Assembly: GCF_001426545.1 (NCBI RefSeq)
Contig: NZ_LMEZ01000001.1
Location: 1,302,912 to 1,366,911, forward strand
Length of the DNA: 64,000 nucleotides
Origin: Mycobacterium sp. Root135
GTDB taxonomy: Bacteria > Actinomycetota > Actinomycetes > Mycobacteriales > Mycobacteriaceae
Reading direction: 5' to 3'
Part shown: positions 45,234 through 53,634 of the stretch, piece after piece
Position numbering within the stretch: the first letter of the stretch is position 1
Layout: the number at the start of each line of letters is the position of its first letter
Translations under genes and position numbers: made by a program
Notes under the pieces: model-generated
Database searches by the model: none
The model's input: the letters and a program-made list of their open reading frames with translations, nothing else
What the model was told of the DNA's origin: nothing

Positions 45234-46103
45234 CTACCGGCTACCCCGTTCGGTCCCGGCGAGGAATTCTTCGATCGTGACGGGCGGACGGCCGGTCAAC
45301 GCCTCGAAGTCGCCCAGTGGCGTCTCCAGCAGGCCAGCGCGGATCGTCTCGCCGAATCCGGTCAGCACGTCGGCGAGTTCGGCGGGCAAACCGGCGGCGA
45401 CGAGTCCGTCGCGGTAGGCCTCGTCTGAGACGGTCGCGACGTCGACCGGTCGACCGTGGTGTTCGCCGAGCGCCGTCGCGATCGCGCGGTCGTCGAGCAG
45501 TCGCGCTCCGGCGACGTCGTAGCACTTGGCGTCGTGGCCGTCGCCGAGGAGGACCGCGGCAGCGGCCGCCGCGCAGTCGTCGCGGGTGACGGGGGCGTGT
45601 CTGCCCGTGCCGTTGTTGGTGACCAGGCTTCCAGTTGCCACGGCCTGCGCCCAGCCGGTGCCGACCGCTTCGAGGTAGAGCGCGTTTCGCAGGATGGTCC
45701 AGGCGGGGCCCGCCGCGTGCAATGCGCGCTCGGTCGCCACATGGTCGTCGGACAGCGGACGCAGCCTCGCGGGAAAGTCACCGTCCGCGTTCGGCATCGA
45801 GGTGTACACCAGGCGCGTCACCCCGGCCTTGGCGGCCGCCGCGACGGCCGCCTCGTGCTGCGCGCGTCTGCGCCCGACCGCGTCGGTGGAGATCAACAGG
45901 AGGACGTCGACGCCGACGAAGGCGTCCGCCAGGCCGTCGGGTTGGTCGAAGTCGGCGAACCGGGTCGCCGCGCCGGCGTCGGCGAGCGCGTCGGGTGACC
46001 GGCTGAACAACACCACCTGATCGGCGGGGTGGGACGCGAGGACGTACTGAGCCGTGCGCCGCCCCAACGCGCCTGCGGCTCCGGTGATTCCGATCGTGGT
46101 CAT
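45234..46103 (-). CDS. NmrA/QorB-like NAD(P)-binding oxidoreductase
   Basis: A 289-residue atypical SDR with the dinucleotide motif GITGAAGALGRRT at the N-terminus and the NmrA-family layout (LVYTSMPNADGDFP, LRNALYLEAVG). It resembles NAD(P)H:quinone oxidoreductase QorB (YtfG). ATG start preceded by GAGGAGC. Divergent from an HxlR regulator with 58 bp between, the same arrangement as other QorB/QorR redox pairs, so likely induced by electrophile or quinone stress. Confidence 0.88.
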   Translation of the reverse strand: MTTIGITGAAGALGRRTAQYVLASHPADQVVLFSRSPDALADAGAATRFADFDQPDGLADAFVGVDVLLLISTDAVGRRRAQHEAAVAAAAKAGVTRLVYTSMPNADGDFPARLRPLSDDHVATERALHAAGPAWTILRNALYLEAVGTGWAQAVATGSLVTNNGTGRHAPVTRDDCAAAAAAVLLGDGHDAKCYDVAGARLLDDRAIATALGEHHGRPVDVATVSDEAYRDGLVAAGLPAELADVLTGFGETIRAGLLETPLGDFEALTGRPPVTIEEFLAGTERGSR

Positions 46104-46161
46104 TGGTTGCTCCTCGGTTATCGTTTGATACTGACCACATCGTCTGAGACCGGGAGTCGGG

Positions 46162-46605
46162 ATGCAAGAAGGCACTTTGGCGTCAGTCCGGCACACGGAA
46201 GTAACCGGGTCCCTTGCCGCTCTGCTGGAGTTGCCGCCGGACGAACTGTTCGGAGCGTGTCCGGTGCGCGACGTTCTCGACCGCATTGGCGACAAGTGGT
46301 CGGTCCTGGTCATCTCGCTGCTGGGCGCCGGGCCCATGCGGTTCATGGAACTCAAGCGCTCCATCGGGCTGGTCTCACAGCGGATGCTCACCAGGACACT
46401 GCGCGGACTGGAACGCGACGGGTTGATCACCAGAACGGTCCATCCGGTGGTGCCGCCGCGGGTCGACTACGAGCTGACGGCACTGGGCCACGGCCTGCAG
46501 GGCGTTCTCACCGAACTGACGACGTGGTCGTTCACACACGCGTCCGACGTCGCGTCGGCACGACGAGAGTACGACGCACTGGACGACCAGCCGAACGACG
46601 GTTAG
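46162..46605 (+). CDS. HxlR family transcriptional regulator
   Basis: A 147-residue winged-helix regulator: the HxlR signature Cys in [21 protein letters not shown], recognition region [31 protein letters not shown]. The Cys is the likely redox or electrophile sensor. Divergent from the QorB-like gene. Its TAG overlaps the TAA of the convergent TetR gene through TTAG. Confidence 0.9.
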   Translation: MQEGTLASVRHTEVTGSLAALLELPPDELFGACPVRDVLDRIGDKWSVLVISLLGAGPMRFMELKRSIGLVSQRMLTRTLRGLERDGLITRTVHPVVPPRVDYELTALGHGLQGVLTELTTWSFTHASDVASARREYDALDDQPNDG

Positions 46606-47246
46606 CCGCCGGACAGGCTCCCGCCGCCCCACAGGGAGTACAGCCACAGCCGTTCGAGGACCTCGACCGCGCGCGGAATGTCGCGATCGGCGCCGACGAA
46701 GGCCGTGTCACCAGACAGGGTGGAGCCGGTCGTGGCGGCCAGAGTTCTCACCAACGTCGGCACGTCGTCGGAAATCGGGTGCGCCGTCCCCGCCTTCGCC
46801 TCGTCCTCGACGATCTTCACGATCTGGTCGATCACCGACCCCAGCTGCTGATCGAGGATCTCGCGGATCTCGGCATCGGTGCTGCGGGCCGAGTTGCAGG
46901 CCGACATGACCGGATCGTTGTGGACGTACACGAGTGCGGCACTGCCGACCATCCGCTTGGCGAACGAGGCGGTGGACTCGTCGGCGCCCCGCGGAGCGAA
47001 GTAGTGGGTCAGCTCCTCGAGTTCCTGCATGGCCTCGGCGAGCATCTGCGCGAGCACCGAGTACTTGGAGTCGAAGTAGAAGTAGAAGCCCGATCGGGCC
47101 ACGCCGGCGCGGTCGCTGATGGTGCTGACGGACAGCTCCGAGAACGGCTTTTCGCGCAGCAACTCGTGAACGGCGTTGAGGATGGCCTCACGTTGCCGGT
47201 CACCGCGGCTTCTGCGGGCCTCACTGGGGGCGGATTCGGCGGTCAT
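46602..47246 (-). CDS. TetR family transcriptional regulator
   Basis: A 214-residue regulator corresponding to Rv3058c, divergent from cyp136. [30 protein letters not shown]. Start set at MTAESAPSE; a GTG nine codons upstream is possible. The palindrome ACTTGAC-ATGC-GTCAAGT lies 39-56 nt upstream of its start, so it probably represses itself and the P450. Confidence 0.9.
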   Translation of the reverse strand: MTAESAPSEARRSRGDRQREAILNAVHELLREKPFSELSVSTISDRAGVARSGFYFYFDSKYSVLAQMLAEAMQELEELTHYFAPRGADESTASFAKRMVGSAALVYVHNDPVMSACNSARSTDAEIREILDQQLGSVIDQIVKIVEDEAKAGTAHPISDDVPTLVRTLAATTGSTLSGDTAFVGADRDIPRAVEVLERLWLYSLWGGGSLSGG

Positions 47247-47284
47247 CGCGTACAACCTTTGCACCGACGCCACGCCAGATCAAA

Positions 47285-47302
47285 ACTTGACATGCGTCAA
47301 GT
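47285..47302. promoter_or_regulatory. TetR operator between tetR and cyp136
   Basis: ACTTGAC-ATGC-GTCAAGT, a perfect 7-4-7 inverted repeat in the divergent promoter region, 68 nt upstream of the cyp136 start. Predicted site for the adjacent TetR. Confidence 0.7.
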
Positions 47303-47369
47303 AGGACGGACAGGATGAGTTAGGTCAGTGACATCGACCACAGACGTCCTTCAGCCCAGGAGCATGCCA

Positions 47370-48851
47370 ATGGCGACCATCAGCACCCCGGAGTACTTGC
47401 GAGATCAAGCGAAGCGCCGCTTCACGCCGTCGATCAACAACTTCCCTGGGATGGGCGCACTCGAGCGCAAGCTGCTCCGCACCGACTTTCCGCAGAAGCC
47501 CCTGGCGGAGCCGCCCGTAGGCAGCGGCCTCAAGCCCGTGATGGGTGACGGAGGGCTGCCGGTCGTCGGCCACATCATCGAGATGTTCCGCGGCGGACCC
47601 GAATACCTCATGCACATCTACAAGAACAAGGGTCCGATCTACTACGCCGACTCCCCGGCCCTGGCCGCGGTCACGGCACTGGGACCCGACGCCGCGCAGG
47701 CGATCTACACCAACCGCAACAAGGACTTCTCCCAGGAGGGCTGGGTCCCGGTCATCGGGCCGTTCTTCCACCGCGGCCTGATGCTTCTCGACTTCGAAGA
47801 GCACATGTTCCACCGCCGGATCATGCAAGAGGCCTTCGTCCGCACCCGTCTCGTTGGCTACACCGAGCAGGTCGACAAGGTGGTCTCCAAGGTGATCGCC
47901 AACGACTGGGTGGCCAACGACCCGCGTTTCCTGCTCTACCCGGCGATGAAGCAGATGACCCTCGACATCGCCTCGATGGTGTTCATGGGCCACGAGCCGG
48001 GCACCGACCACGAACTCGTCACCAAGGTCAACAACGCCTTCACCACGGTCGTCCGCGCCGGCAACGCGATCATCCGCACCGGCGTCCCGCCCTTCACCTG
48101 GTGGCGTGGCCTGCAGGCGCGCAAGCTGCTGGAGAACTACTTCGCGGCCCGAGTGAAGGAACGTCGCGGCGCAGAGGGTTCGGATCTGCTGACCGTCCTG
48201 TGTCAGACCGAGGACGAGGACGGCAACAAGTTCTCCGACGAGGACATCGTCAACCACATGATCTTCACGATGATGGCCGCCCATGACACCTCGACGTCGA
48301 CGGCAACCACCATGGCCTACTACCTGGCCGCCAACCCCGAGTGGCAGGACCGTTGCCGCGACGAGTCCGACCGCCTCGGCGACGGACCAGTCGACATCGA
48401 ATCGCTCGAGAAGCTCGAGTCGCTCGACCTCGTCATGAACGAGTCGATGCGGTTGGTGACGCCGGTGCAGTGGGCCATGCGACGGGCGGTCCGCGACACC
48501 GATCTGCTCGGCTACCACATTCCCAAGGGCACCAACGTGATTGCGTACCCGGGACTGAACCACCGGCTTCCGGAGTTCTGGACCGACCCGATGAAGTTCG
48601 ACCCCGACCGGTTCGCCGAGCCCCGCAACGAACACAAGAAGCATCGGTTCGCGTTCACGCCCTTCGGCGGCGGGTCGCACAAGTGCATCGGCATGATGTT
48701 CGGTCAGCTCGAGGTCAAGGTCATCATGCACCGGCTGCTGCGCAAGTACCAGCTGGAGCTGGCGCACCCCGGTCGCGAGCAGAGGTGGGACTACGGCGGC
48801 ATGCCCGTGCCGATGGACGGCATGCCGATCATCCTGCGGCCGCTGCGCTAG
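47370..48851 (+). CDS. cyp136: Cytochrome P450, CYP136 family
   Basis: A 493-residue P450. I-helix AAHDTSTS, K-helix ESMRL (ExxR), meander PDRFAEPRNEHKKHRFAF, and haem-binding loop FTPFGGGSHKCIG with the axial Cys. The start at MATISTPEYL agrees with the length and N-terminus of M. tuberculosis CYP136 and has AGGAG at seven-base spacing; a GTG at 47328 would add 14 residues. The substrate is not established. Divergent from its likely TetR repressor; its stop shares CTAG with the convergent DUF308 gene. Confidence 0.94.
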   Translation: MATISTPEYLRDQAKRRFTPSINNFPGMGALERKLLRTDFPQKPLAEPPVGSGLKPVMGDGGLPVVGHIIEMFRGGPEYLMHIYKNKGPIYYADSPALAAVTALGPDAAQAIYTNRNKDFSQEGWVPVIGPFFHRGLMLLDFEEHMFHRRIMQEAFVRTRLVGYTEQVDKVVSKVIANDWVANDPRFLLYPAMKQMTLDIASMVFMGHEPGTDHELVTKVNNAFTTVVRAGNAIIRTGVPPFTWWRGLQARKLLENYFAARVKERRGAEGSDLLTVLCQTEDEDGNKFSDEDIVNHMIFTMMAAHDTSTSTATTMAYYLAANPEWQDRCRDESDRLGDGPVDIESLEKLESLDLVMNESMRLVTPVQWAMRRAVRDTDLLGYHIPKGTNVIAYPGLNHRLPEFWTDPMKFDPDRFAEPRNEHKKHRFAFTPFGGGSHKCIGMMFGQLEVKVIMHRLLRKYQLELAHPGREQRWDYGGMPVPMDGMPIILRPLR

Positions 48852-49417
48852 CCGCGCCGGCGGTCGGACACCACGATCCAGAGCGCCGACACCATGAAGT
48901 AGAACGCGCCGAAGCCTGCATAGGGTGCGACGTCGGCGATACCGGGGACGACGGACCCGTTGGCCTTGACGAGGAAGGTACCGCCGACGACGGCGGACTG
49001 GGCCCCGCTGAGCACCATCGCCCATTGGGCGCCAACGGTTTTCCAGCGGCGCAGTCCCGTGCCGAGCTGGAAGAGGCCCGAGAGGGTGGCCCAGACTCCG
49101 AACACGCCGAGGACCGCGTACATGCTCATCCCGAGCGCGACTGCCACCGCGGCGGTGGTCGCGGCGCTGACGATCGCGTTGAGGGATTGGGTGGGGTTGT
49201 GCCGCAATCCCCCGTTGCGTCGGGCGTCCTCGACGTTGGCCGCGGCATCCCAGGCGGGATAGAGCACCAGGAGCACACCGGCGAGCACCGGCATGTCGGC
49301 GGCCACGGTGAAGGCGACGGCCACCCAGACGACGGAGAATGCCGCTCGCGCAAGGTAATACGTGGTGAGCCAGCGCCGTCCGTCGGTCCTACGGTCCTCG
49401 AGCACTCGTTCGGTCAT
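48848..49417 (-). CDS. DUF308-like multi-pass membrane protein
   Basis: A 189-residue protein with six hydrophobic segments, including WVAVAFTVAADMPVLAGVLLVLYP and MYAVLGVFGVWATLSGLFQLGTGLRRW. The pattern resembles HdeD/DUF308 membrane proteins. A ribosome site AAGGAA precedes the ATG. No known catalytic residues. Convergent with cyp136 and upstream of nothing obvious in its direction. Confidence 0.8.
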   Translation of the reverse strand: MTERVLEDRRTDGRRWLTTYYLARAAFSVVWVAVAFTVAADMPVLAGVLLVLYPAWDAAANVEDARRNGGLRHNPTQSLNAIVSAATTAAVAVALGMSMYAVLGVFGVWATLSGLFQLGTGLRRWKTVGAQWAMVLSGAQSAVVGGTFLVKANGSVVPGIADVAPYAGFGAFYFMVSALWIVVSDRRRG

Positions 49418-49493
49418 TGGCGTGTTCCTTCCATGCGGGGTCGCGCCATGCGTCGGCGACGAGGGCGGTCGGTTCGGGTGGTGCGGGGTTAGC

Positions 49494-50072
49494 TCAGCGG
49501 CGTGCCGTCAGCCCGTCCAACAGGGGCTCGGTGACCAAGGCGAAGACCTTGCCGTCGCCGTATGCACGGGCGGAGAGCATCGCACCGTGGACGGCGGCCA
49601 TGAACTTCTCGGCCTCGGCTGCCGGGGTGTCGTTCAGTGTGAAAGTTCCTTGCCTGCAACCGTTGTCGAGAACCGCGGCGAGCCACGTCGACAGCATCGC
49701 GAAGTACGCACGCACTTCGGCCACGACCGCCTCCGGCAAGACGGGGATCTGGGTGGCGAGAAGCGCACAAAGGCAGAAGGTGTTGGTGCCGTCGAGAATG
49801 CAGTCCGACCAGAATCCGACGTAGGCCCGCAACTGGTCGAGCGGGTCGGGGTGCTGGCTTGCCATGTCGGCGAACCCCGCCTCGGCTTCCTCCCGATACC
49901 GCGCTACCAACCTGCTGACCAGGTCGACCTTGGTCGGAAAGTAGTAGTGAATGCTGGCCTTTCGGATGCCGACCGACGTGGCGACGTCGGCGTAACTGAA
50001 GCCGTTGTAACCACCACCGACCAGCAGGGCCCTGGCACTGCGCAGGATGTCGTCCTCGGTGGTCGCCGTCAT
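49494..50072 (-). CDS. TetR family transcriptional regulator
   Basis: A 192-residue regulator with HTH YADVATSVGIRKASIHYYFPTKVDLV and a C-terminal domain holding a CLCALLA Cys pair. ATG at 50072; a TTG three codons earlier is less likely. A 20-bp near-perfect palindrome lies 10-29 nt upstream, directly over the expected promoter or ribosome site, indicating autoregulation. It is 50 nt downstream of, and in line with, the LeuA-domain gene. Confidence 0.9.
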   Translation of the reverse strand: MTATTEDDILRSARALLVGGGYNGFSYADVATSVGIRKASIHYYFPTKVDLVSRLVARYREEAEAGFADMASQHPDPLDQLRAYVGFWSDCILDGTNTFCLCALLATQIPVLPEAVVAEVRAYFAMLSTWLAAVLDNGCRQGTFTLNDTPAAEAEKFMAAVHGAMLSARAYGDGKVFALVTEPLLDGLTARR

Positions 50073-50081
50073 GACCGTCAA

Positions 50082-50101
50082 TCTACCTACTAGTAGATAG
50101 A
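50082..50101. promoter_or_regulatory. TetR operator with CTACTAGTAG core
   Basis: A 20-bp palindrome (TCTACCTACTAGTAGATAGA) with a single mismatched pair, immediately upstream of the TetR start. A textbook TetR-type operator. Confidence 0.75.
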
Positions 50102-50122
50102 CACGTCAAACGTCGGCCCGCT

Positions 50123-50629
50123 TCACGCGGAGAGCAGGTTGGCGCACGCAATCACTGCGCGCAAAGCCGACTGGGTGGCGTCGTCCGACCAGCCCATGGC
50201 CCACTCCTCGCCGACACCGTCGGTGCCACGGATGAACGTCGCCGTGCCGCCCATGGCGGGAAGCTGATGAAAGGCCTCGATCTCGAGTGAGACGCCACGC
50301 CCGTGGAGCATCGCGGTCAGTGCGGAGATGGGACCGCTGGCTGCGGCGGTGGACGTGCCGATGCGATCGCCGACGGCCATCGTGGCCTGGAAGTTCCGTG
50401 CCTGCGCACCCAGCAGGCTGGCTGGCCGGTCGAGGTCGGTGCATTGCCAGTGGCCGAGCCGCACTGGGCCCGACGACGGCGCGTACCGCGCGAGGAAGGC
50501 GTCATGCGTCATCGACGCCGCGTCGTCGCGCAACTCCCGAGGCAACGGCATGTGAACGTGCGCCGCGAACGACGGCGCGGGCAGAGCGGAAGCGGTGAAG
50601 GACGAAGCGGTGAAGGACTTGGTGGACAT
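50123..50629 (-). CDS. Stand-alone LeuA allosteric (dimerisation) domain-like protein
   Basis: A 168-residue protein lacking any catalytic TIM barrel. From about residue 60 it matches the C-terminal regulatory fold of 2-isopropylmalate synthase (LeuA_dimer): NFQATMAVGDRIGTSTAAASGPISALTAML, then a strand-rich region and GWSDDATQSALRAVIACANLL, as in mycobacterial LeuA. The N-terminal 25 residues are low complexity (SFTASSFTASALPAP). Such a detached domain may bind leucine or modulate LeuA by hetero-association (inference). Preceded by a large leader hairpin. Confidence 0.78.
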   Translation of the reverse strand: MSTKSFTASSFTASALPAPSFAAHVHMPLPRELRDDAASMTHDAFLARYAPSSGPVRLGHWQCTDLDRPASLLGAQARNFQATMAVGDRIGTSTAAASGPISALTAMLHGRGVSLEIEAFHQLPAMGGTATFIRGTDGVGEEWAMGWSDDATQSALRAVIACANLLSA

Positions 50630-50666
50630 GTGCCGGTCTCTCTGATGCGAGGAATCGACCGACGGT

Positions 50667-50724
50667 GTAACAACGACCCACAGCGAGGGGTCGGTCTGGA
50701 TCAGACCCCGCTGCGGGTTGTTAC
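50667..50724 (-). ncRNA. Long leader hairpin upstream of the LeuA-domain gene
   Basis: An imperfect 58-nt stem-loop: GTAACAAC pairs with GTTGTTAC, and inner CAGCG and GGGTC blocks also pair, with two small bulges. It lies 38-95 nt upstream of the start, where a 5' leader would be. It could act as an attenuator or as a terminator for transcription approaching from either side. No short leucine-rich leader peptide was found. Confidence 0.45.
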
Positions 50725-50819
50725 TACGAGTCGCTTCGGCACGGAGCCGATGTTAGGCCTCCCCCACCGTGGGACGCAAGCCCTTTCGTCGTCTACTAAG
50801 GTTCATCGCCGATGACCAT

Positions 50820-51572
50820 ATGAGTTGGTGGCATGCCGTGGTGCTCTTCGCGGCCGGGGTCGTTGGCGGGCTGTGCGGCAGCATCGCCGGGTTGGCGTCC
50901 CTCACCACCTATCCCGCGCTCCTGCTGATTGGGTTGCCCCCGGTGACGGCGAACGTCACCAACACCGTGGCCCTGGTGTTCAACGGCGTCGGGTCCGTCG
51001 CAGGGTCGATACCCGAACTGCGCGGCCAACGGTCGGCCCTGCTGCGGCTCGTCCCGCTGGCGGTGCTCGGCGGCGCGGGTGGTGCGGCGCTGCTCCTGTC
51101 GGTGCCTGCCGAAGGCTTCGAGGACGTCGTGCCGATCCTGCTTGCGGTGTCGGCGGTCGTGATCGCCCTGCCCCAGCGCGACCGCGTCGCCGAACCTCGT
51201 CGTGGCGTCGCCCGGGTCGTGGTGGAGAGCGTCGCCCTGTTGGCCATCTGCCTGTACGGCGGATTCTTCGGCGCCGCGGCGGGTGTGCTGATGCTCGCCC
51301 TGTTCCTGCGCACGGGCAGTGAGTCGCTGGCCAAGGCCAACGCCACCAAGAACGTCGTCCTCGGGGTCGCCAACGGCGTTGCGGCGCTGATCTTCATCGT
51401 GTTTGCACCCGTCTACTGGCTGGCCGTGGTTCCGCTCGGCCTCGGCTGCCTCCTCGGCTCGCGGTTGGGCCCACCCATCGTGCGACGGGCACCGTCGCGG
51501 CCGCTGCGTCTCGCCATCGCCGTCGCGGGAATGGCGTTGGCCGTCAAGCTCGGCGTCGACGCCTACCGCTAG
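50820..51572 (+). CDS. TSUP family (TauE/SafE) sulfite/anion exporter
   Basis: A 250-residue membrane protein with about eight helices. Family features: FAAGVVGGLCGSIAGLASLTTYPALLLIGLPPVTANVTNTVALV in the first repeat and YGGFFGAAAGVLMLALFL plus KNVVLGVANGVAALIFI in the second. ATG at 50820 was preferred; a GTG at 50769 would add a basic 17-residue segment. Substrate not determinable. Confidence 0.85.
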   Translation: MSWWHAVVLFAAGVVGGLCGSIAGLASLTTYPALLLIGLPPVTANVTNTVALVFNGVGSVAGSIPELRGQRSALLRLVPLAVLGGAGGAALLLSVPAEGFEDVVPILLAVSAVVIALPQRDRVAEPRRGVARVVVESVALLAICLYGGFFGAAAGVLMLALFLRTGSESLAKANATKNVVLGVANGVAALIFIVFAPVYWLAVVPLGLGCLLGSRLGPPIVRRAPSRPLRLAIAVAGMALAVKLGVDAYR

Positions 51573-51594
51573 GCGCCGGCGTCACACGCCGCCG

Positions 51595-52659
51595 TCACAC
51601 GAATGGGTCGTCACCCTTGCTCACCCGGACGCCGAGCTCGATCAGCGACTCCGCCGACGCATGCAGCCGCTGTCCGGCCTCCAAGCTGGCCTGCCCGGCC
51701 AGATACCGCGACCACGTGCCTTCTATGACGACGCCGAGCTTGAAACAGGCCAGGGCCTTGAACCAGTCCAGCCGGGGGGTGCGCCGACCACCCGCCGCGG
51801 CGTAGGCCTCGACCAGTTCCGCGCGGCTCGCGAGGCCCCCGAGGGCAGCCAGTTCCGAGCCCGCGTCGATGGTGTTGGGCTCGGCCGGCCAGCAGACCAG
51901 CATCCACCCCAAGTCGAGCAACGGCTCACCGATCGTGCACATCTCCCAATCGATGAACGCCGCCAGCTCGGGCCGGTCCCGACGCAACAGCACGTTGTTC
52001 AGATGGGCGTCACCGTGCATGACGCCCGGTTCGCCGTCGTCGGGCCGGTTGTCCTCCAGCCACGTCGCCAACCGAGGCACGTCGGCCAGCGACGCTGGGT
52101 CGTAGGCGTCGTGACGGTAGCTCTGCAGCAGCCCGAGGAATTGTGGAACCTGGCGCGCCAGAAAGGAACCGGGCCTGCGCAGCGCGGCAAGCGGGCTGCC
52201 CTCCCAGGCGACGTTGCCGAGCCGGGCCAGGCTGGCGGCGTAGGCGGGCCCGACGTCGTGCCGAAACGCCGGGTCGTCGACGTAGGGCTGCGCCATCTCG
52301 TTGCCGGGGTTGAAGCCGTCAACCTCCTCCATGAGGTAGAACACGACGCCGAGAACGTCGAGATCCTCACAGCCTGCGATGAATGCCGGATGCGGGACCC
52401 CGGTGTCGGCGAGAGTCTGCAAGACGGCGATCTCGCGCAGCATGGTCTTGTCGCTCGTCGGACGCGGGTGCAGGGGTGGGCGCCGCAGCACCATCGGACG
52501 ATCGTCGACTCGCAGGCGCACCACGATGTTCTGACTGCCCCCGGTCAGCGGCTCCACGTCGGTCACCCGGGAGCCGAGGCCAGTCCGCCGAACCCAGTCC
52601 CGCAGCGCCAGCTGGTCGGCGTCGGTCAGGGTCGGGACGTCGTCGGCCATGCCTGACAT
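51595..52659 (-). CDS. Aminoglycoside phosphotransferase-fold kinase (ACAD10/FadE36-like)
   Basis: A 354-residue APH-superfamily protein. ATP-binding N-lobe with GGSQNIVVRLRV and VLRRPP, catalytic loop VMHGDAHLNNVLL and the metal-binding DxE/DWE in AAFIDWEMCTIGEPLLDLGW. It matches the kinase family linked to acyl-CoA dehydrogenases (ACAD10-type; FadE36 in M. tuberculosis), which act on hydroxylated acyl substrates rather than antibiotics. A second in-frame ATG lies three codons downstream. No acyl-CoA dehydrogenase is adjacent. Confidence 0.88.
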   Translation of the reverse strand: MSGMADDVPTLTDADQLALRDWVRRTGLGSRVTDVEPLTGGSQNIVVRLRVDDRPMVLRRPPLHPRPTSDKTMLREIAVLQTLADTGVPHPAFIAGCEDLDVLGVVFYLMEEVDGFNPGNEMAQPYVDDPAFRHDVGPAYAASLARLGNVAWEGSPLAALRRPGSFLARQVPQFLGLLQSYRHDAYDPASLADVPRLATWLEDNRPDDGEPGVMHGDAHLNNVLLRRDRPELAAFIDWEMCTIGEPLLDLGWMLVCWPAEPNTIDAGSELAALGGLASRAELVEAYAAAGGRRTPRLDWFKALACFKLGVVIEGTWSRYLAGQASLEAGQRLHASAESLIELGVRVSKGDDPFV

Positions 52660-52727
52660 CGTCGCCGCCCCGCCCCAGTCTTACCAGCGATTCGGCCGAA
52701 GTCGTTGCACCGCTGCGTGTTACACGC

Positions 52728-53411
52728 CTAGACGCCAGGGGGAACGAACGACCTGACCCGATCGGCGGCGAATGCCGCTGCCTGGCTGGTCAATCCGGCC
52801 TCGACGTACTGGCTGTGCGCGGGGCGGTCTTCGCCCGGCGAGCACACCGGATCGGCACCGTTGCACAGGTCGATGGTCTTGGCGCCGTAGAGCGGGCTCA
52901 GCGCCGTGAGCGGACCGCCGAAACGGTTGAGGGGGTTGCCGAACACGGCCACGGCGGCCACGTGATCCGCCACCTCGGGCGGCATCGGCTGGCCGAGCCC
53001 GAACAACCGGGCCGGATCACCGGTGATGCCGTCGATCACGGCGGCTCCCTGGGAGTAGCCGCCGAGCACGATCTTGGTGTTCGGACAGGTCGACGTCGTC
53101 AACTGGACGTGCGCGGCGGCGTCGGCGGCGCCGGCGGTGGCCTGCAAGAAGTCGTGGTCGGCCGGGTAGTTCACGGCGTAGACGCCGACCGTCTTGCCCC
53201 TGAGGTTGCCCTTGAGCGAGTCGATGAACGCCTGACCCTCGCGACCGACTCCGACGGGTTCGTCGGTGCCGCGGGCGAACACCACCTCGACGTCGGAGCA
53301 TCGCGGCGCGGCCGACGCGGTCGGAACGCCGAGTCCGATCAGGCCGGCGCCGACGAGCCCTCCCGTGGCCATGCCCGCCAGCAGCACGTACGACTTCGAC
53401 TGAACGGACAT
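52728..53411 (-). CDS. Cutinase family serine esterase, secreted
   Basis: A 227-residue alpha/beta hydrolase with a signal peptide (TGGLVGAGLIGLGVPTASA, cleavage before APRCS). Catalytic triad: nucleophile in GGYSQGAA, Asp in NGADPVC, His in RPAHSQYV; four cysteines in the usual cutinase disulphide positions. Mycobacterial cutinase-like proteins act as lipases, phospholipases or thioesterases at the cell envelope. It lies 223 nt downstream of the peptidase gene, probably with its own promoter. Confidence 0.92.
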   Translation of the reverse strand: MSVQSKSYVLLAGMATGGLVGAGLIGLGVPTASAAPRCSDVEVVFARGTDEPVGVGREGQAFIDSLKGNLRGKTVGVYAVNYPADHDFLQATAGAADAAAHVQLTTSTCPNTKIVLGGYSQGAAVIDGITGDPARLFGLGQPMPPEVADHVAAVAVFGNPLNRFGGPLTALSPLYGAKTIDLCNGADPVCSPGEDRPAHSQYVEAGLTSQAAAFAADRVRSFVPPGV

Positions 53412-53634
53412 GGAGTCCCCCTTAGATGGTCTTCGGTCACGCAATTATTTAGCAGAACTTCATAATCGCGCACCGAATTCCATACCGGTAATCACGGCGG
53501 GAAGTGTGAGCGAGAACTCACAGCCTCGTGGCGACCACCAGGAGATACTGCCACTTGACCGGGCACCGCTGCAGCGCGACGTCGGATAGGCGTCGACGGC
53601 AGCGTGCTGGTCCCGCCCGGTCTAGGCCGATCCG

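Noticed and set aside
50629..50724. T-box or leucine leader-peptide attenuator upstream of the LeuA-domain gene
   Set aside because: No leucine-rich short frame and no T-box sequence; only a hairpin can be supported.
51595..52659. Aminoglycoside resistance gene
   Set aside because: The APH fold is present, but the sequence follows the ACAD10/FadE36-type lipid-metabolism branch rather than a known antibiotic kinase.
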